This document shows positions 24,547-32,753 of a stretch of 64,000 nt of DNA, piece by piece. The notes under the pieces are model-generated. The model was not told the origin of the DNA and did no database searches. It worked only from the letters and a program-made list of their open reading frames with translations. This stretch comes from Bog-366 sp963722555. Lineage in GTDB: Bacteria > Acidobacteriota > Terriglobia > UBA7540. Within the stretch, counting starts at the first letter, position 1. Every line of letters begins with the position of its first letter. The translations under genes were made by a program, and so were the position numbers. The stretch is from contig CAVRNQ010000001.1 of NCBI GenBank assembly GCA_963722555.1, positions 434,001 through 498,000 on the forward strand, read 5' to 3'.

Positions 24547-26085
24547 TCAAGGAAATCCCAGGCCTGGAACTTCCCGGCGAAAAAGGACCTTGATTTCCTT
24601 GCGCCAGGAATCGTTTAGTCCCACCATGATCACTTCAATCCGCCGGTCGAGGTAGCGCAGGATTCGCGCGGTCGTAGAATGAAAGCGAAAGGCGGGTGAA
24701 ACCAGATAGAGCAAAGGGGCCTCTGGTGAAAGCGTGCAACCCTGGAAGTATCCGAATTCCTGAAACTGGTTTCGGTCCTGCAGCCACTTGACGCGCAACC
24801 AGTAATCCAGCCCCTGCAGGGGCAGGTTGATCTCCTCCTGGACCTTCAGCTCGACCACCGCCAGCCGCCCTCTCTTTGTGGTGGCGAGGATATCGATCAC
24901 GCCGCGATCTGTTCCCGAGAATGCCGGAACCTGGGGGTAAACAGGCTCGGGTGACAGGGCGGGATCAAGGCGGGTGATGTCTTTGAGGAGCAGGCTCTCG
25001 AGCCAGCGTTCCGATTGCAGCCGGTAGAATTCCTGGCGAGGATCAGGGCTGCCAGCACGACGGACCCTGCGGACTTGGATGAGGAAATCACGGAACTCGC
25101 TGCGTCGGGATTCGTCCACGCGGCGAAAGCTGCCCTCCAGGCCGAAATAGACGCGCGGCGCGAGTTGGCCATCGACGCGAGCCACTTCCAATCCAGCGAT
25201 GCGCAGCGAAAGGGAAGTCCCCGGGGAGTCGGGAACGACATCGACGTCCCCGGAGAGGTCGCCCAGCAGATCGCGGAGGAGGCTTTCGTGATGGGCCATC
25301 AGCAACTCAGCCTGGCGGCGCGGGGCAAGGCGCGTTTCGACATTCCCGAAGTCCTCCAGGTCCACCGGGGCGGGAGATGCCTGGTTGGCGGTCCACTCGA
25401 ATATCTCAATGTTCAGAGCCTGGTGGTTCAAGTAGGCGGCGCGATGCGCAATCACATTGATCGCGGCCGGGGGCAGGAATAGTTTCAACTGCGTAATCGC
25501 CACGCGGTCGGCCCGGCTTCGCAGCCAATCCAACCAAATCAGACCGAAGGCCAGCACGGCGTCAGCAGCAGCAGTCCCTTCTTCTTCACTTAGGCCCAGG
25601 AACGCCCAGCCGGTGTGGCCGTGGCTCGCGACCCCGCGGGTGTACCAGGCCGAGAACGAATACTCGCGGTCGGAACGGTTGCTCACACGGTCGAATTTCC
25701 AGCCCCGATATTGGCGCTGCAGCATGGCGAGGAGTTGCTGGCGGAACCCCGCGCGGCCTGCGGTGCGCGTCACGGCTGGGGACGGACGGAGTTCGCGGAA
25801 CTCCAAGGTAGTGCTCTCGCGACCGCCGGGCTTGCGCACGAAAATCCCCAAGCGCTCGCGGTCGCGATACGCCACCTCCTCCACTCGCCGCGAAATCGAT
25901 CTTCCCGAATTCCAGGCGCTGAGAATCAGCTTGCCAAATTCCAGGGTCAGCCGCCAGTTCGCGGCTGTCAGATCCAGTAACTCCACTTCGCCTTCCACCA
26001 GGATGGGATGACGAAGAAGTTGCAGGAAGGCCTCAATCTCCGTCTGGAGTTCGCGCAGGGGCTCGGGTTCGGGGGAAGGAGTCAT
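24547..26085 (-). CDS. Hypothetical protein with C-terminal PD-(D/E)XK nuclease-like motif
   Basis: A 512-residue soluble protein I do not recognise as a named family. The first 390 residues are Arg/Glu/Leu-rich without clear motifs (it mentions WKFDRVSNRSDREYSFSAWY). Residues 394-430 read DRGVIDILATTKRGRLAVV then ELKVQEEINLPLQGLDYW, which fits the D-x(n)-E-x-K core of PD-(D/E)XK nucleases: D398, E412 and K414, followed by a Q/D-W helix seen in the NucS/RecB-like branch. A DNA-repair or nuclease role is an inference. No methyltransferase or helicase partner is adjacent. ATG 26085 has no strong ribosome site. Confidence 0.6.
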   Translation of the reverse strand: MTPSPEPEPLRELQTEIEAFLQLLRHPILVEGEVELLDLTAANWRLTLEFGKLILSAWNSGRSISRRVEEVAYRDRERLGIFVRKPGGRESTTLEFRELRPSPAVTRTAGRAGFRQQLLAMLQRQYRGWKFDRVSNRSDREYSFSAWYTRGVASHGHTGWAFLGLSEEEGTAAADAVLAFGLIWLDWLRSRADRVAITQLKLFLPPAAINVIAHRAAYLNHQALNIEIFEWTANQASPAPVDLEDFGNVETRLAPRRQAELLMAHHESLLRDLLGDLSGDVDVVPDSPGTSLSLRIAGLEVARVDGQLAPRVYFGLEGSFRRVDESRRSEFRDFLIQVRRVRRAGSPDPRQEFYRLQSERWLESLLLKDITRLDPALSPEPVYPQVPAFSGTDRGVIDILATTKRGRLAVVELKVQEEINLPLQGLDYWLRVKWLQDRNQFQEFGYFQGCTLSPEAPLLYLVSPAFRFHSTTARILRYLDRRIEVIMVGLNDSWRKEIKVLFRREVPGLGFP

Positions 26086-26382
26086 GGCGTCGCGCCTGCC
26101 ATTATAGTCGCATGCCGCCTGAACGGCACGTCGCTTGACCGGCTTGTACCATGGTGGGTTGCGGAGAGACTTCGGATGGAGGAGGCAAGGACCGGGTAAC
26201 GCTGATCATGCGGATTGGGACCAACACGGGGAATAGAAAAGAAATTGCAGACCCCACTTTGCCGGGTCGGCGCGACTTCTCACCAGCGGGCCCCGGTCTG
26301 TCTCCGAAGGTCTGTGGATCGTTTGTGCTAAGGCCGGAGACCCGTTGAAAGCGAGGTCTGCGCCAAAGTTCGGAAACTCGCC

Positions 26383-26664
26383 TTATCCGCAGCAGGCCAA
26401 GGCTTCGGCAAGGGGCGCTTCGCGGGGCGGCGTCTGGTGCGCACTTTCTTTCCGCCAACTGGCGAGCAAGAGCACGGTTCCGGTGGGGCACATATGGATG
26501 TAGAACATGCGATCGCCATCTTCGAGGTCGTAGAAGTTTTTGCGGTGTGAGTCCGGGATGGCGAGTACGCCGGTTGCCAGCAAGCTGCGCAGTCTTTCAA
26601 CCATCTCAGCCGGATAATGCCGGAGGTTGGCAATTTGTAGTGGGCCGTTCATCTTGACTATCAT
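26383..26664 (-). CDS. Small hypothetical protein
   Basis: A 93-residue protein starting MIVKMNGPLQIANLRHYPAE. It has no signal peptide or membrane segment. The middle (SHRKNFYDLEDGDRMFYIHM) looks like a folded alpha/beta domain; the C-terminus ends ALACCG with a Cys pair. The ATG at 26664 is preferred to an upstream frame because it starts a compact, hydrophobic first strand. It is not related to either neighbour by anything visible and no function is assigned. The 297 bases downstream of it (26086-26382) hold no gene. Confidence 0.6.
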   Translation of the reverse strand: MIVKMNGPLQIANLRHYPAEMVERLRSLLATGVLAIPDSHRKNFYDLEDGDRMFYIHMCPTGTVLLLASWRKESAHQTPPREAPLAEALACCG

Positions 26665-27099
26665 GGTTTTCTCCCTTCGCCCAGAACCAGTGTCTCTGGA
26701 AGCTAATACGCGGCGAAGGACCGCCAAGTTTCACGATTCGTAAGGATTTTTTCCAGCCGTCGAGCCGACATCGATCCCTCGTCGATAGCCTTGTCGCCCT
26801 TCAAGCCCTTGCCACCGAGACCCGTAACTGGTTTGCGTCCCTATCATTCGACGGAGCATCGGCCGGTCGGATAGCCGGGAGCCAAAAAAAACGTAGGCAG
26901 GGTTTCCAGTTTGCTTTCTGCCACGCCGCCATTAACATAGGCGTGGTACTGAAGTCGTTTGGGGCCAACTTGGTTGTCCGCGCCCGGACGCGGCACGCAG
27001 GCGGAAGAGAACTCGCGTGCGTTTAACCTTCCGCAACTCGCCCGTGGGTCGCGAGGGTCTTCGGCCACCACGACGCATTCACCATTCCAGGAGTCTCTC
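26665..27099. other. Intergenic region upstream of the glycosidase/FGE fusion gene
   Basis: 435 bases between divergent genes. Apart from the ribosome site AGGAG at 27088-27092, no repeat, operator or convincing promoter was found. Open frames on both strands look like chance extensions. Confidence 0.3.
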
Positions 27100-29220
27100 A
27101 TGAACAAAAGTCTCCTCGTCATCGGTATTTCTTTCTTCCTTGTTCGCGGCATCGCCTGTGGGCAAGATTCGCAATTTTCGCCCAAGCCCTCACAGATTCC
27201 CGGGCCGGCGACTTCCGCAGATTTCCAGAAATGGCTTGCGGACATGAAGCACTGGCGCATGGAGCGGCGGATCCGCATCGGTTACGACGGCTCGGAGTAC
27301 GATCGGCCAGAGCTCAAGTGGACACAGTCGAGCTTCGTTCAGCCGCAGATGATGATTCACGACCGGTACTTCTACGACCCCGGCGCGGGCAAGTACAGCG
27401 TGGACCGTTATCTCGATGACCTGGAGCGCCGCTACGGAGGGATCGACAGCGTGCTGGTCTGGCAGTCGTACTCCAACATCGGTATCGACAATCGCAATCA
27501 ATACGATATGGCTCGGGACATGCCCGGAGGCATTGATGGCTTGCGGCAGATGATCGCCGATTTCCATCGGCGCGGGGTGCGCGTGCTTTTTCCCGTGATG
27601 TTGTGGGACCAGGGCACGCGCGACGAGGGAGTGCCGAACTGGACGGCGACGGCGCGGCTGTTGGCGGACATCGGAGCCGACGGCGTGAATGGTGACACGC
27701 TCGACGTGGCGCCGCGCGCCTTCCGAATGGCCTCTGACGAGACCCACCATCCGCTGGCGTTCGAGCCGGAGAACCTTACGGTTGACCTCGGCCTATTGTG
27801 GAACAACCTGAGCTGGGGCTACTGGGATTATTCCTTTATTCCCACGGTGAGCAAGTACAAATGGCTTGAGTCACGGCACATGGTGAACATCTGCCGGCGC
27901 TGGGGGCGCGACAAGACGGATGACCTGCAACACGCTTTCTTCAACGGGGTGGGTTACGAGAGCTGGGAAAACATCTGGGGCATCTGGAACCAGATCACTC
28001 CGCGCGACGGGGAAGCGTTGCGCCGCCTGGCGACGATCGAGCGCGCCACCGCTGCGCTGCTGGTGAGCTCCGACTGGGAACCCCACACGCCTACGCTGCA
28101 ATACGGCGTTTTTGCCAGCAAGTTTCCTGCTCAGGGACAGACGCTGTGGACAGTGGTGAATCGCAATGAGTATGACTTGGCCGGGCGGGTGATGGAAGTG
28201 CCCCACGCCGCAGGGACACGCTACTACGACCTGTGGCACGGCACGGAGCTGAAGCCGGAAGTCGAGGGAAGCGCCGCCACCCTGAGTTTGGAAATGGAGG
28301 CGCACGGTTACGGAGCCGTACTTGCCACAACGGGCGCGCCGGACGAGCCATTGCGCAAGCTGCTGGCGCGTATGAGTGAGTTATCCCAGAAGCGCCTGCA
28401 GGATTTTTCCCATGAATGGACATTCCTGCCGCAGCAGATCGTCGGGATCGCTCCGAGGAAACCTGCTGCCACGGCCCCTGCGGGAATGGTGCGGATTCCG
28501 GGAGGCACTTTTGAGTTCCGCGTGTCAGGCATCGAAATCGAAGGCGAGAACGACATCGGCGTGGACGTGCAATATCCCTGGGAAGACGCGCCGCGGCGGC
28601 ATCACCTGAAGACGCTGGAGACGAAGCCGTTCTATATCGACAAGTTCCCGGTGACCAACGCGGAGTTCAAGAAGTTTCTTGACGCCGCGCGCTATCACCC
28701 GAAGGACGATCACAATTTTCTGCGCGACTGGAAGAATGGCGCGTATCCGGAAGGCTGGGCGAACAAGCCGGTCACATGGGTTTCGCTCGACGACGCGCGC
28801 GCCTATGCAGGGTGGGCCGGGAAACGGCTTCCGCACGAGTGGGAGTGGCAGTACGCCGCGCAAGGCACAGATGGGCGCCTCTACCCGTGGGGGGACGAGT
28901 GGAACGCTGCTGCTGTGCCGCCGGCCGACACGCGCCGCGTGATGCGCGAGCCCACGGACGTGAATGCTTATCCGCAAGGGGCGAGTCCGTTCGGCGTGAT
29001 GGACCTGGTGGGCAACGTCTGGCAGTGGACGGAGGAATTCACCGACGAGCACACCCGCGCGGCGATTCTGCGCGGCGGAAGCTATTACCAACCCCAGGGC
29101 TCGAGCTGGTATTTCCCCAAGGCCTACAAGCTGAATGAGCACGGAAAGTACCTGCTCATCGGCCCCAGCCTGGATAGGTCGGCGGCCGTGGGGTTCCGGT
29201 GCGTGGTGGATGCGGAGTGA
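27100..29220 (+). CDS. Exported protein: glycosidase-like N-domain fused to a C-terminal FGE-sulfatase (SUMF1) domain
   Basis: A 706-residue protein with a signal peptide (about 1-23). Residues 35-440 look like a TIM-barrel glycosidase-type domain: SVLVWQSYSNIGIDNRNQYD, RRGVRVLFPVMLWDQGTR, ADIGADGVNGDTLD, and a beta-sandwich tail with YYDLWHGTEL. Residues 470-706 are a formylglycine-generating-enzyme-type domain: VRIPGGTFEFRVSGIEIEGE, YPWGDEWN, NAYPQGASPFGVMDLVGNVW, QWTEEF and the ending VGFRCV. The FGE part probably serves as a binding module. The reaction is unknown. ATG 27100 has AGGAG upstream. It converges on an exported Gfo/Idh oxidoreductase gene. Confidence 0.82.
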   Translation: MNKSLLVIGISFFLVRGIACGQDSQFSPKPSQIPGPATSADFQKWLADMKHWRMERRIRIGYDGSEYDRPELKWTQSSFVQPQMMIHDRYFYDPGAGKYSVDRYLDDLERRYGGIDSVLVWQSYSNIGIDNRNQYDMARDMPGGIDGLRQMIADFHRRGVRVLFPVMLWDQGTRDEGVPNWTATARLLADIGADGVNGDTLDVAPRAFRMASDETHHPLAFEPENLTVDLGLLWNNLSWGYWDYSFIPTVSKYKWLESRHMVNICRRWGRDKTDDLQHAFFNGVGYESWENIWGIWNQITPRDGEALRRLATIERATAALLVSSDWEPHTPTLQYGVFASKFPAQGQTLWTVVNRNEYDLAGRVMEVPHAAGTRYYDLWHGTELKPEVEGSAATLSLEMEAHGYGAVLATTGAPDEPLRKLLARMSELSQKRLQDFSHEWTFLPQQIVGIAPRKPAATAPAGMVRIPGGTFEFRVSGIEIEGENDIGVDVQYPWEDAPRRHHLKTLETKPFYIDKFPVTNAEFKKFLDAARYHPKDDHNFLRDWKNGAYPEGWANKPVTWVSLDDARAYAGWAGKRLPHEWEWQYAAQGTDGRLYPWGDEWNAAAVPPADTRRVMREPTDVNAYPQGASPFGVMDLVGNVWQWTEEFTDEHTRAAILRGGSYYQPQGSSWYFPKAYKLNEHGKYLLIGPSLDRSAAVGFRCVVDAE

Positions 29221-29239
29221 CCTAACTTCCCCTCCAGCC

Positions 29240-29330
29240 ACGTCACCCCCGCGGAAGCGGGGGTCCATTGCCACCGCCATGGATTCCCGTTGGAGCCTGC
29301 CCCGATTGCGTCGGGGCGGGAATGACCCCA
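29240..29330. repeat. REP-like CCCGCGGAAGCGGGGGTCC intergenic repeat
   Basis: Between convergent genes. GTCACCCCCGCGGAAGCGGG forms a small hairpin, and CCCCGATTGCGTCGGGG forms a second, with GGGAATGACCCC closing the element. It resembles the widespread CATTCCCGCG-type repeats, as at 60600, and could act as a bidirectional terminator. Confidence 0.55.
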
Positions 29331-29362
29331 AATGCGTGCGGGAGCACAGCAAGGGTGCTCCC

Positions 29363-30697
29363 CTACACCTCGGGCGGATGGTCGAGGATCTGCTCGTTCT
29401 TCGCATCCCAGAAAAGCTTCTTGCCTTGCCAGTAGGAGTGCGCGGCCATAATGCAGACCACGGAGTGGCTGAAGCCGTTGAGTACCGTGGCGTGGGGCTG
29501 CTGGCGACTGCGTAGACACTCGAACCAGTTGGTCATGTGGTGGAGGTCGTCGTCGCCCATGGCCATGGGCTGTAGGCCTTTATCGCCGGGCAACTGGATG
29601 TTTTCCGATTTGCGCTGGTTGTCGATGGCAGGATTATCCTCGTGGTTACCCTTTTCTTCCACGATTTGATAGCGCGGGCTGCCTTCACCGCCGAGGTTAA
29701 ATAGCGTTGCCTTCTTGCCCATGTAGCGCGTGAAGCTGGGCGCGTCGTTGCCGAAGCTGGTGGAAAAGCTCACCAGGAAGCCTTTGGGATAATCGCACAG
29801 GGCGACGAAGGTGTCGGGATTCTGGCGGCCGTCCTGCCAGGCAAAGATACCCCCATGCGCCAGGACCGACTTCGGGAAGGGATCGTCCATAAACCAATGC
29901 ACGAGGTCGGAACCGTGGCTCAACCACTGGTCGGAGATGCCGCTGGAAAAATCCTTGTACAAGCGGAACTCGAAGTAGAGTTGCGGATCGAACGGCTGAT
30001 CGGGCTTGGTCATTAGCCAGGCGCGCCAGTCGGTGTCCTCTTCGCGAATCTGTTTCACTTCCGGGCAACCTCGCCAGCGCGGCCCGTGGTAATTCCACTC
30101 GATCTCGACCTTGCTGACGTCGCCCAGCACGCCCTTCTCGACGAGGTCGTGCGCGGCGCGCGGATAGAGTTCGCTGCGATGCTGCGTGCCCACCTGCACG
30201 ATCAGCTTGCGCTCGAGCACGGCATCGCGCGCGGCTTTAATTTCCTCTAAAACATTCCCCATGGGTTTTTCGACGTAGGCGTCCTTGCCCGCCTCCGCCG
30301 CGAGCCTTAGCACCGGGGAATGCGAGTGCTCGGGCGTGGAAATCAGGACGGCGTCAACATCCTTGAGCGCCAGCAGGTCTTCGAGATGCTGGAAGCTGCG
30401 CGGCGCGCGCCCGTAAGTTTTCTCCGCCCGTGCTGCGGCCTTTTCGCGATTGACCTTCCAAAGGTCACAGACGGCAGTCAATTCCACGTTGTGCTTATCC
30501 TTCAGTTGGCCGACGATCCAATCCAGCTCACTGCCGCGGTTGCCGATGCCAATGTGACCGAGCGAAATGCGGTCATTGGCGCCGAGGATGCGGCTGTAAG
30601 AAACCGCCGTGCTGGCAACCGTAGCAGCGCCTATCGCCGCGGTGCTGCGGTTCAAGAACGAGCGTCGGCTGATTTTCTCTGGTTCCCGATTGTCCAT
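29363..30697 (-). CDS. Tat-exported Gfo/Idh/MocA-family oxidoreductase
   Basis: A 444-residue protein with a Tat signal (ISRRSFLNRSTAAIG). The NAD(P)-binding fold begins ISLGHIGIGNRGSEL (the usual GxGxxG is shifted to GIGNRG), followed by TPEHSH (STPEHSHSPV) and the family's EKPMG motif (YVEKPMGNVLEE), whose Lys is catalytic. The C-terminal alpha/beta domain ends WFECLRSRQQPHATVLNGFS. Bacteroidetes, Planctomycetes and Acidobacteria have many exported members that act on sugars. ATG 30697 has GAGGAGGA just upstream. The fusion protein next to it may supply substrate (inference). Confidence 0.92.
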   Translation of the reverse strand: MDNREPEKISRRSFLNRSTAAIGAATVASTAVSYSRILGANDRISLGHIGIGNRGSELDWIVGQLKDKHNVELTAVCDLWKVNREKAAARAEKTYGRAPRSFQHLEDLLALKDVDAVLISTPEHSHSPVLRLAAEAGKDAYVEKPMGNVLEEIKAARDAVLERKLIVQVGTQHRSELYPRAAHDLVEKGVLGDVSKVEIEWNYHGPRWRGCPEVKQIREEDTDWRAWLMTKPDQPFDPQLYFEFRLYKDFSSGISDQWLSHGSDLVHWFMDDPFPKSVLAHGGIFAWQDGRQNPDTFVALCDYPKGFLVSFSTSFGNDAPSFTRYMGKKATLFNLGGEGSPRYQIVEEKGNHEDNPAIDNQRKSENIQLPGDKGLQPMAMGDDDLHHMTNWFECLRSRQQPHATVLNGFSHSVVCIMAAHSYWQGKKLFWDAKNEQILDHPPEV

Positions 30698-30772
30698 GAT
30701 TCCTCCTCATAACCGCTCATTAACGCCGTAGTATACCATGCATATGCCGGCCAGCCGCGCCCAGCGGCCGTC

Positions 30773-30892
30773 GCAGGCGGAAGAGAACGCGCGCGCCCGT
30801 CCGATTCTCCGCCGCTGACCGAAGCCCAGATGGTGAAGGCGCGTGCGCCTTACGACACCGACATCCCCAAACTGGTGCACGAGCGCTGGTGA
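30773..30892 (+). pseudogene. 3' remnant of a degraded gene
   Basis: An open frame without a start codon ending AQMVKARAPYDTDIPKLVHE-RW and a stop at 30890. The last 25 codons look protein-like, and the codon use is coding in style, whereas upstream sequence in this frame is low-complexity Arg/Ala. It is probably the tail of a gene that was lost. The parent family is not recognised. Confidence 0.25.
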
Positions 30893-31008
30893 GCCGGGGG
30901 TTGTCGCACGCTACCGCACGGCCTAATAAGATGGAGGCAACCTGCCTGATAGATCATAAGTGGCCTTATAATGAGAGCGTATCCCCGCCGCAAATCTGAG
31001 TGACAATC

Positions 31009-31254
31009 ATGGACTATCACATCGTCGAAGCACGCTATGTGGCCGGCCACGTCGTGTGGCTCCGCTTTCGCGACGGGACGAGCGGCGAGATCGATCTCGG
31101 GCCGGCTCTTCGCGGCCCCGTCTTCGAACCGTTGCGCGACCCCGCGGTATTCAGGCAGTTCCAAGTTCATCCCGAGTTTCGCACGCTCGTCTGGCCAAAT
31201 GGTGCCGACTTCGCACCCGAGTTTCTGCGCGATAATGTGCGCGTTACCGTATAA
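31009..31254 (+). CDS. DUF2442-type small protein, likely part of a toxin-antitoxin pair
   Basis: An 81-residue protein of the DUF2442 type: VEARYVAGHVVWLRFRDG, then GEIDLGPAL, DPAVFRQFQVHPEFRTLVWP and NGADFAPEFL. Family members are commonly encoded next to small toxin- or antitoxin-like proteins and are thought to be antitoxin-like. The ATG at 31009 is used; a GTG at 31000 would add three residues. It is followed 37 bases later by another small gene of the same style, and lies in a cluster with hicB and broken hicA. Confidence 0.78.
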   Translation: MDYHIVEARYVAGHVVWLRFRDGTSGEIDLGPALRGPVFEPLRDPAVFRQFQVHPEFRTLVWPNGADFAPEFLRDNVRVTV

Positions 31255-31291
31255 CCAGCACATGCAGCCGCGCCACGCGAGCGGAGGCGCT

Positions 31292-31606
31292 ATGAAAAAG
31301 AAAGCTAGCGGTCACAGTTGGAGAAACGAGCGCGACACGATGCGGCCGGAGTACGACTTCTCCCACGGCGTTCGCGGGAAGCATTATGAGGCTTACCGCG
31401 CCGGCACCAATGTCGTGCTTCTCGATCCCGATGTGGCCGAAGCGTTCGCCGATTCAGCGTCGGTCAATCAAGCCTTGCGCCTACTCTTGCAGCTTGCCCG
31501 GACGAACGTTCCTTTAGGGATTCATCCTGAAAAGGCGGTGCAGACGACGAACCGCGCCCCGCGCCGTGCCAAGAAGCCCAAGCCCGTTCGCGCCGCTCGC
31601 GGCTGA
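31292..31606 (+). CDS. Small protein of a DUF2442-linked toxin-antitoxin-like pair
   Basis: A 104-residue basic protein. The core MRPEYDFSHGVRGKHYEAYR-AGTNVVLLDPDVAEAF and SVNQALRLLLQLA recurs in small proteins paired with DUF2442 genes (recalled, not searched) and resembles a DNA-binding antitoxin with a degenerate ribbon-helix-helix. The C-terminus is a Lys/Arg/Pro tail. GGAGG precedes the ATG at 31292. The frame is continuous with a longer upstream one that reads through the DUF2442 gene, so the overlap is chance. Confidence 0.65.
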   Translation: MKKKASGHSWRNERDTMRPEYDFSHGVRGKHYEAYRAGTNVVLLDPDVAEAFADSASVNQALRLLLQLARTNVPLGIHPEKAVQTTNRAPRRAKKPKPVRAARG

Positions 31607-31800
31607 GCGCAACCCGTTCGGCTGGCCGACGGATACCTTCCCAGAAGTCTGCGCGCCAAAGGCACAATTAGTGGTAGCCGCGGTCAATCTGCCTTTGATT
31701 GCGTGGGTTCGTCATCGAAGGAAAAGCCCACGGCCACGAGAGGTCGCCGCGGCGACACCGTGGCTCGCTCGTCCAAGGGCAGGAGTAAGAAGACAGCAGT

Positions 31801-31824
31801 CTGTACTGGGCAGCCGAGGTACAG
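31801..31824. promoter_or_regulatory. Inverted repeat upstream of hicB
   Basis: CTGTAC (31801-31806) and GTACAG (31819-31824) are perfect 6-base arms with a 12-base spacer, overlapping a TACAGT element, 23 bases ahead of the hicB start. Spacing and position fit an autoregulatory operator of a HicBA pair (inference). Confidence 0.4.
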
Positions 31825-31846
31825 TAGGGTCGGAGGTTGTGAAACG

Positions 31847-32068
31847 ATGCGGGGTTACGAATTCACGGTGGTGATTGAGAGGGACGAGGATGGCCGGTTT
31901 GTGGCCATTTGTCCTGCCCTCCAGGGTTGCTATACCGAGGGGGAGACCGAGGAAGAAGCACGCCAACTCATCGAAGACGCCATCCGGCTGCACGTCGAGA
32001 GCCGAATTGCGAGAGATGAGCCGATATACCAGGAAGTGGGCTCCCATAAGGTGCGGGTCGCGGTGTGA
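31847..32068 (+). CDS. hicB: HicB-family antitoxin
   Basis: A 73-residue HicB-type protein: YEFTVVIERDEDGRFVAICP, then ALQGCYTEGETEEEARQLIE and AIRLHVESR. The partial RNase-H-like fold matches the family. It lacks the C-terminal DNA-binding domain of longer HicBs and ends VGSHKVRVAV. Its stop overlaps the toxin gene start (GTGA). The toxin gene behind it is frameshifted, so the antitoxin may be an orphan. ATG 31847 is preferred over a longer frame from 31703. Confidence 0.88.
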   Translation: MRGYEFTVVIERDEDGRFVAICPALQGCYTEGETEEEARQLIEDAIRLHVESRIARDEPIYQEVGSHKVRVAV

Positions 32069-32290
32069 GCCCAAAGCTTCCTTCGTTCAATTCCCGGCAG
32101 GTGATTTCCATCCTAAAGAGGCGCGGCTTTGCCCTGGACCGGCAGTCGGGAAGCCATGCGGTCTTCATTCATCCCGACGGGCGCAGGACCCACTGTCCCG
32201 ATCCATGGCAAACGCGATTTGGGGAAAGGAATCCTTCGCCAAATTATGAGGGATGCGGAGCTTACTTTTGACGACATGATGAAGGGGTGA
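32065..32290 (+). pseudogene. hicA: HicA toxin gene broken by a +1 frameshift
   Basis: The frame opens at GTG 32065 (overlapping the hicB stop) and reads KLPSFNSRQVISILKRRGFA then RQSGSHAVFIHPDGRRT, a normal HicA N-terminus with the catalytic His in GSH. After GRRT the frame goes into unrelated residues and stops at 32269. In the +1 frame the sequence reads VPIHGKRDLGKGILRQIMRD then AELTFDDMMKG and stops at 32290, which is the family's C-terminus. Removing one C from the ACCC run at 32188-32191 restores the entire gene. A genuine inactivating mutation or a sequencing error are both possible. Confidence 0.88.
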
Positions 32291-32352
32291 CGCTGGCTGG
32301 CGGCGCATCTTGGGTGAAAGGGAGGACATTTTAATGCCTTAGGAATCATGAT

Positions 32353-32398
32353 TTAACATTGTTAAGAGCCACCTGGCCGCATGCCTTAACGATGTTAA
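32353..32398. promoter_or_regulatory. Pair of TTAAC-N3-GTTAA palindromes
   Basis: TTAACATTGTTAA (32353-32365) and TTAACGATGTTAA (32386-32398), each followed by AGAGC, with starts 33 bases apart (about three DNA turns). The core is the same as at 22880. They lie in the 463-base gap between hicA and the convergent glycosidase-like gene, which has no other gene. Tandem helical phasing suggests a protein-binding site, but no start codon lies nearby. Confidence 0.5.
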
Positions 32399-32753
32399 GA
32401 GCTAGTTCCTGAATGTCAGCACGAAAGTCCCAGCGTGTTAAATGCGGCTTCCAGCACCTTATTCTAAAGGTTCAATAACCCTGGGAACCAAACACTGAGT
32501 TTTTGGTAGGCACAGTGTCTTCCGACCTGGAGTCGGCCGAGATCCGCGAAGACTCCGGCCCGCTGGGAACAGGATCTTCCCCGGGTTCGCACCGCTATCA
32601 AATCTGGAGCCCGCGCCCGTTCTGCAACTCCCTCGACCCTTTGACGCCCCCGTGAATAAGCCGCTCTTTGTGGTCGATCGCGTTCTTAGCAGGGCCAGGC
32701 GCGCGCAACCCATCCACCTGGTGCGGTAACACGGAATTTGCCCGCGCGTAATA

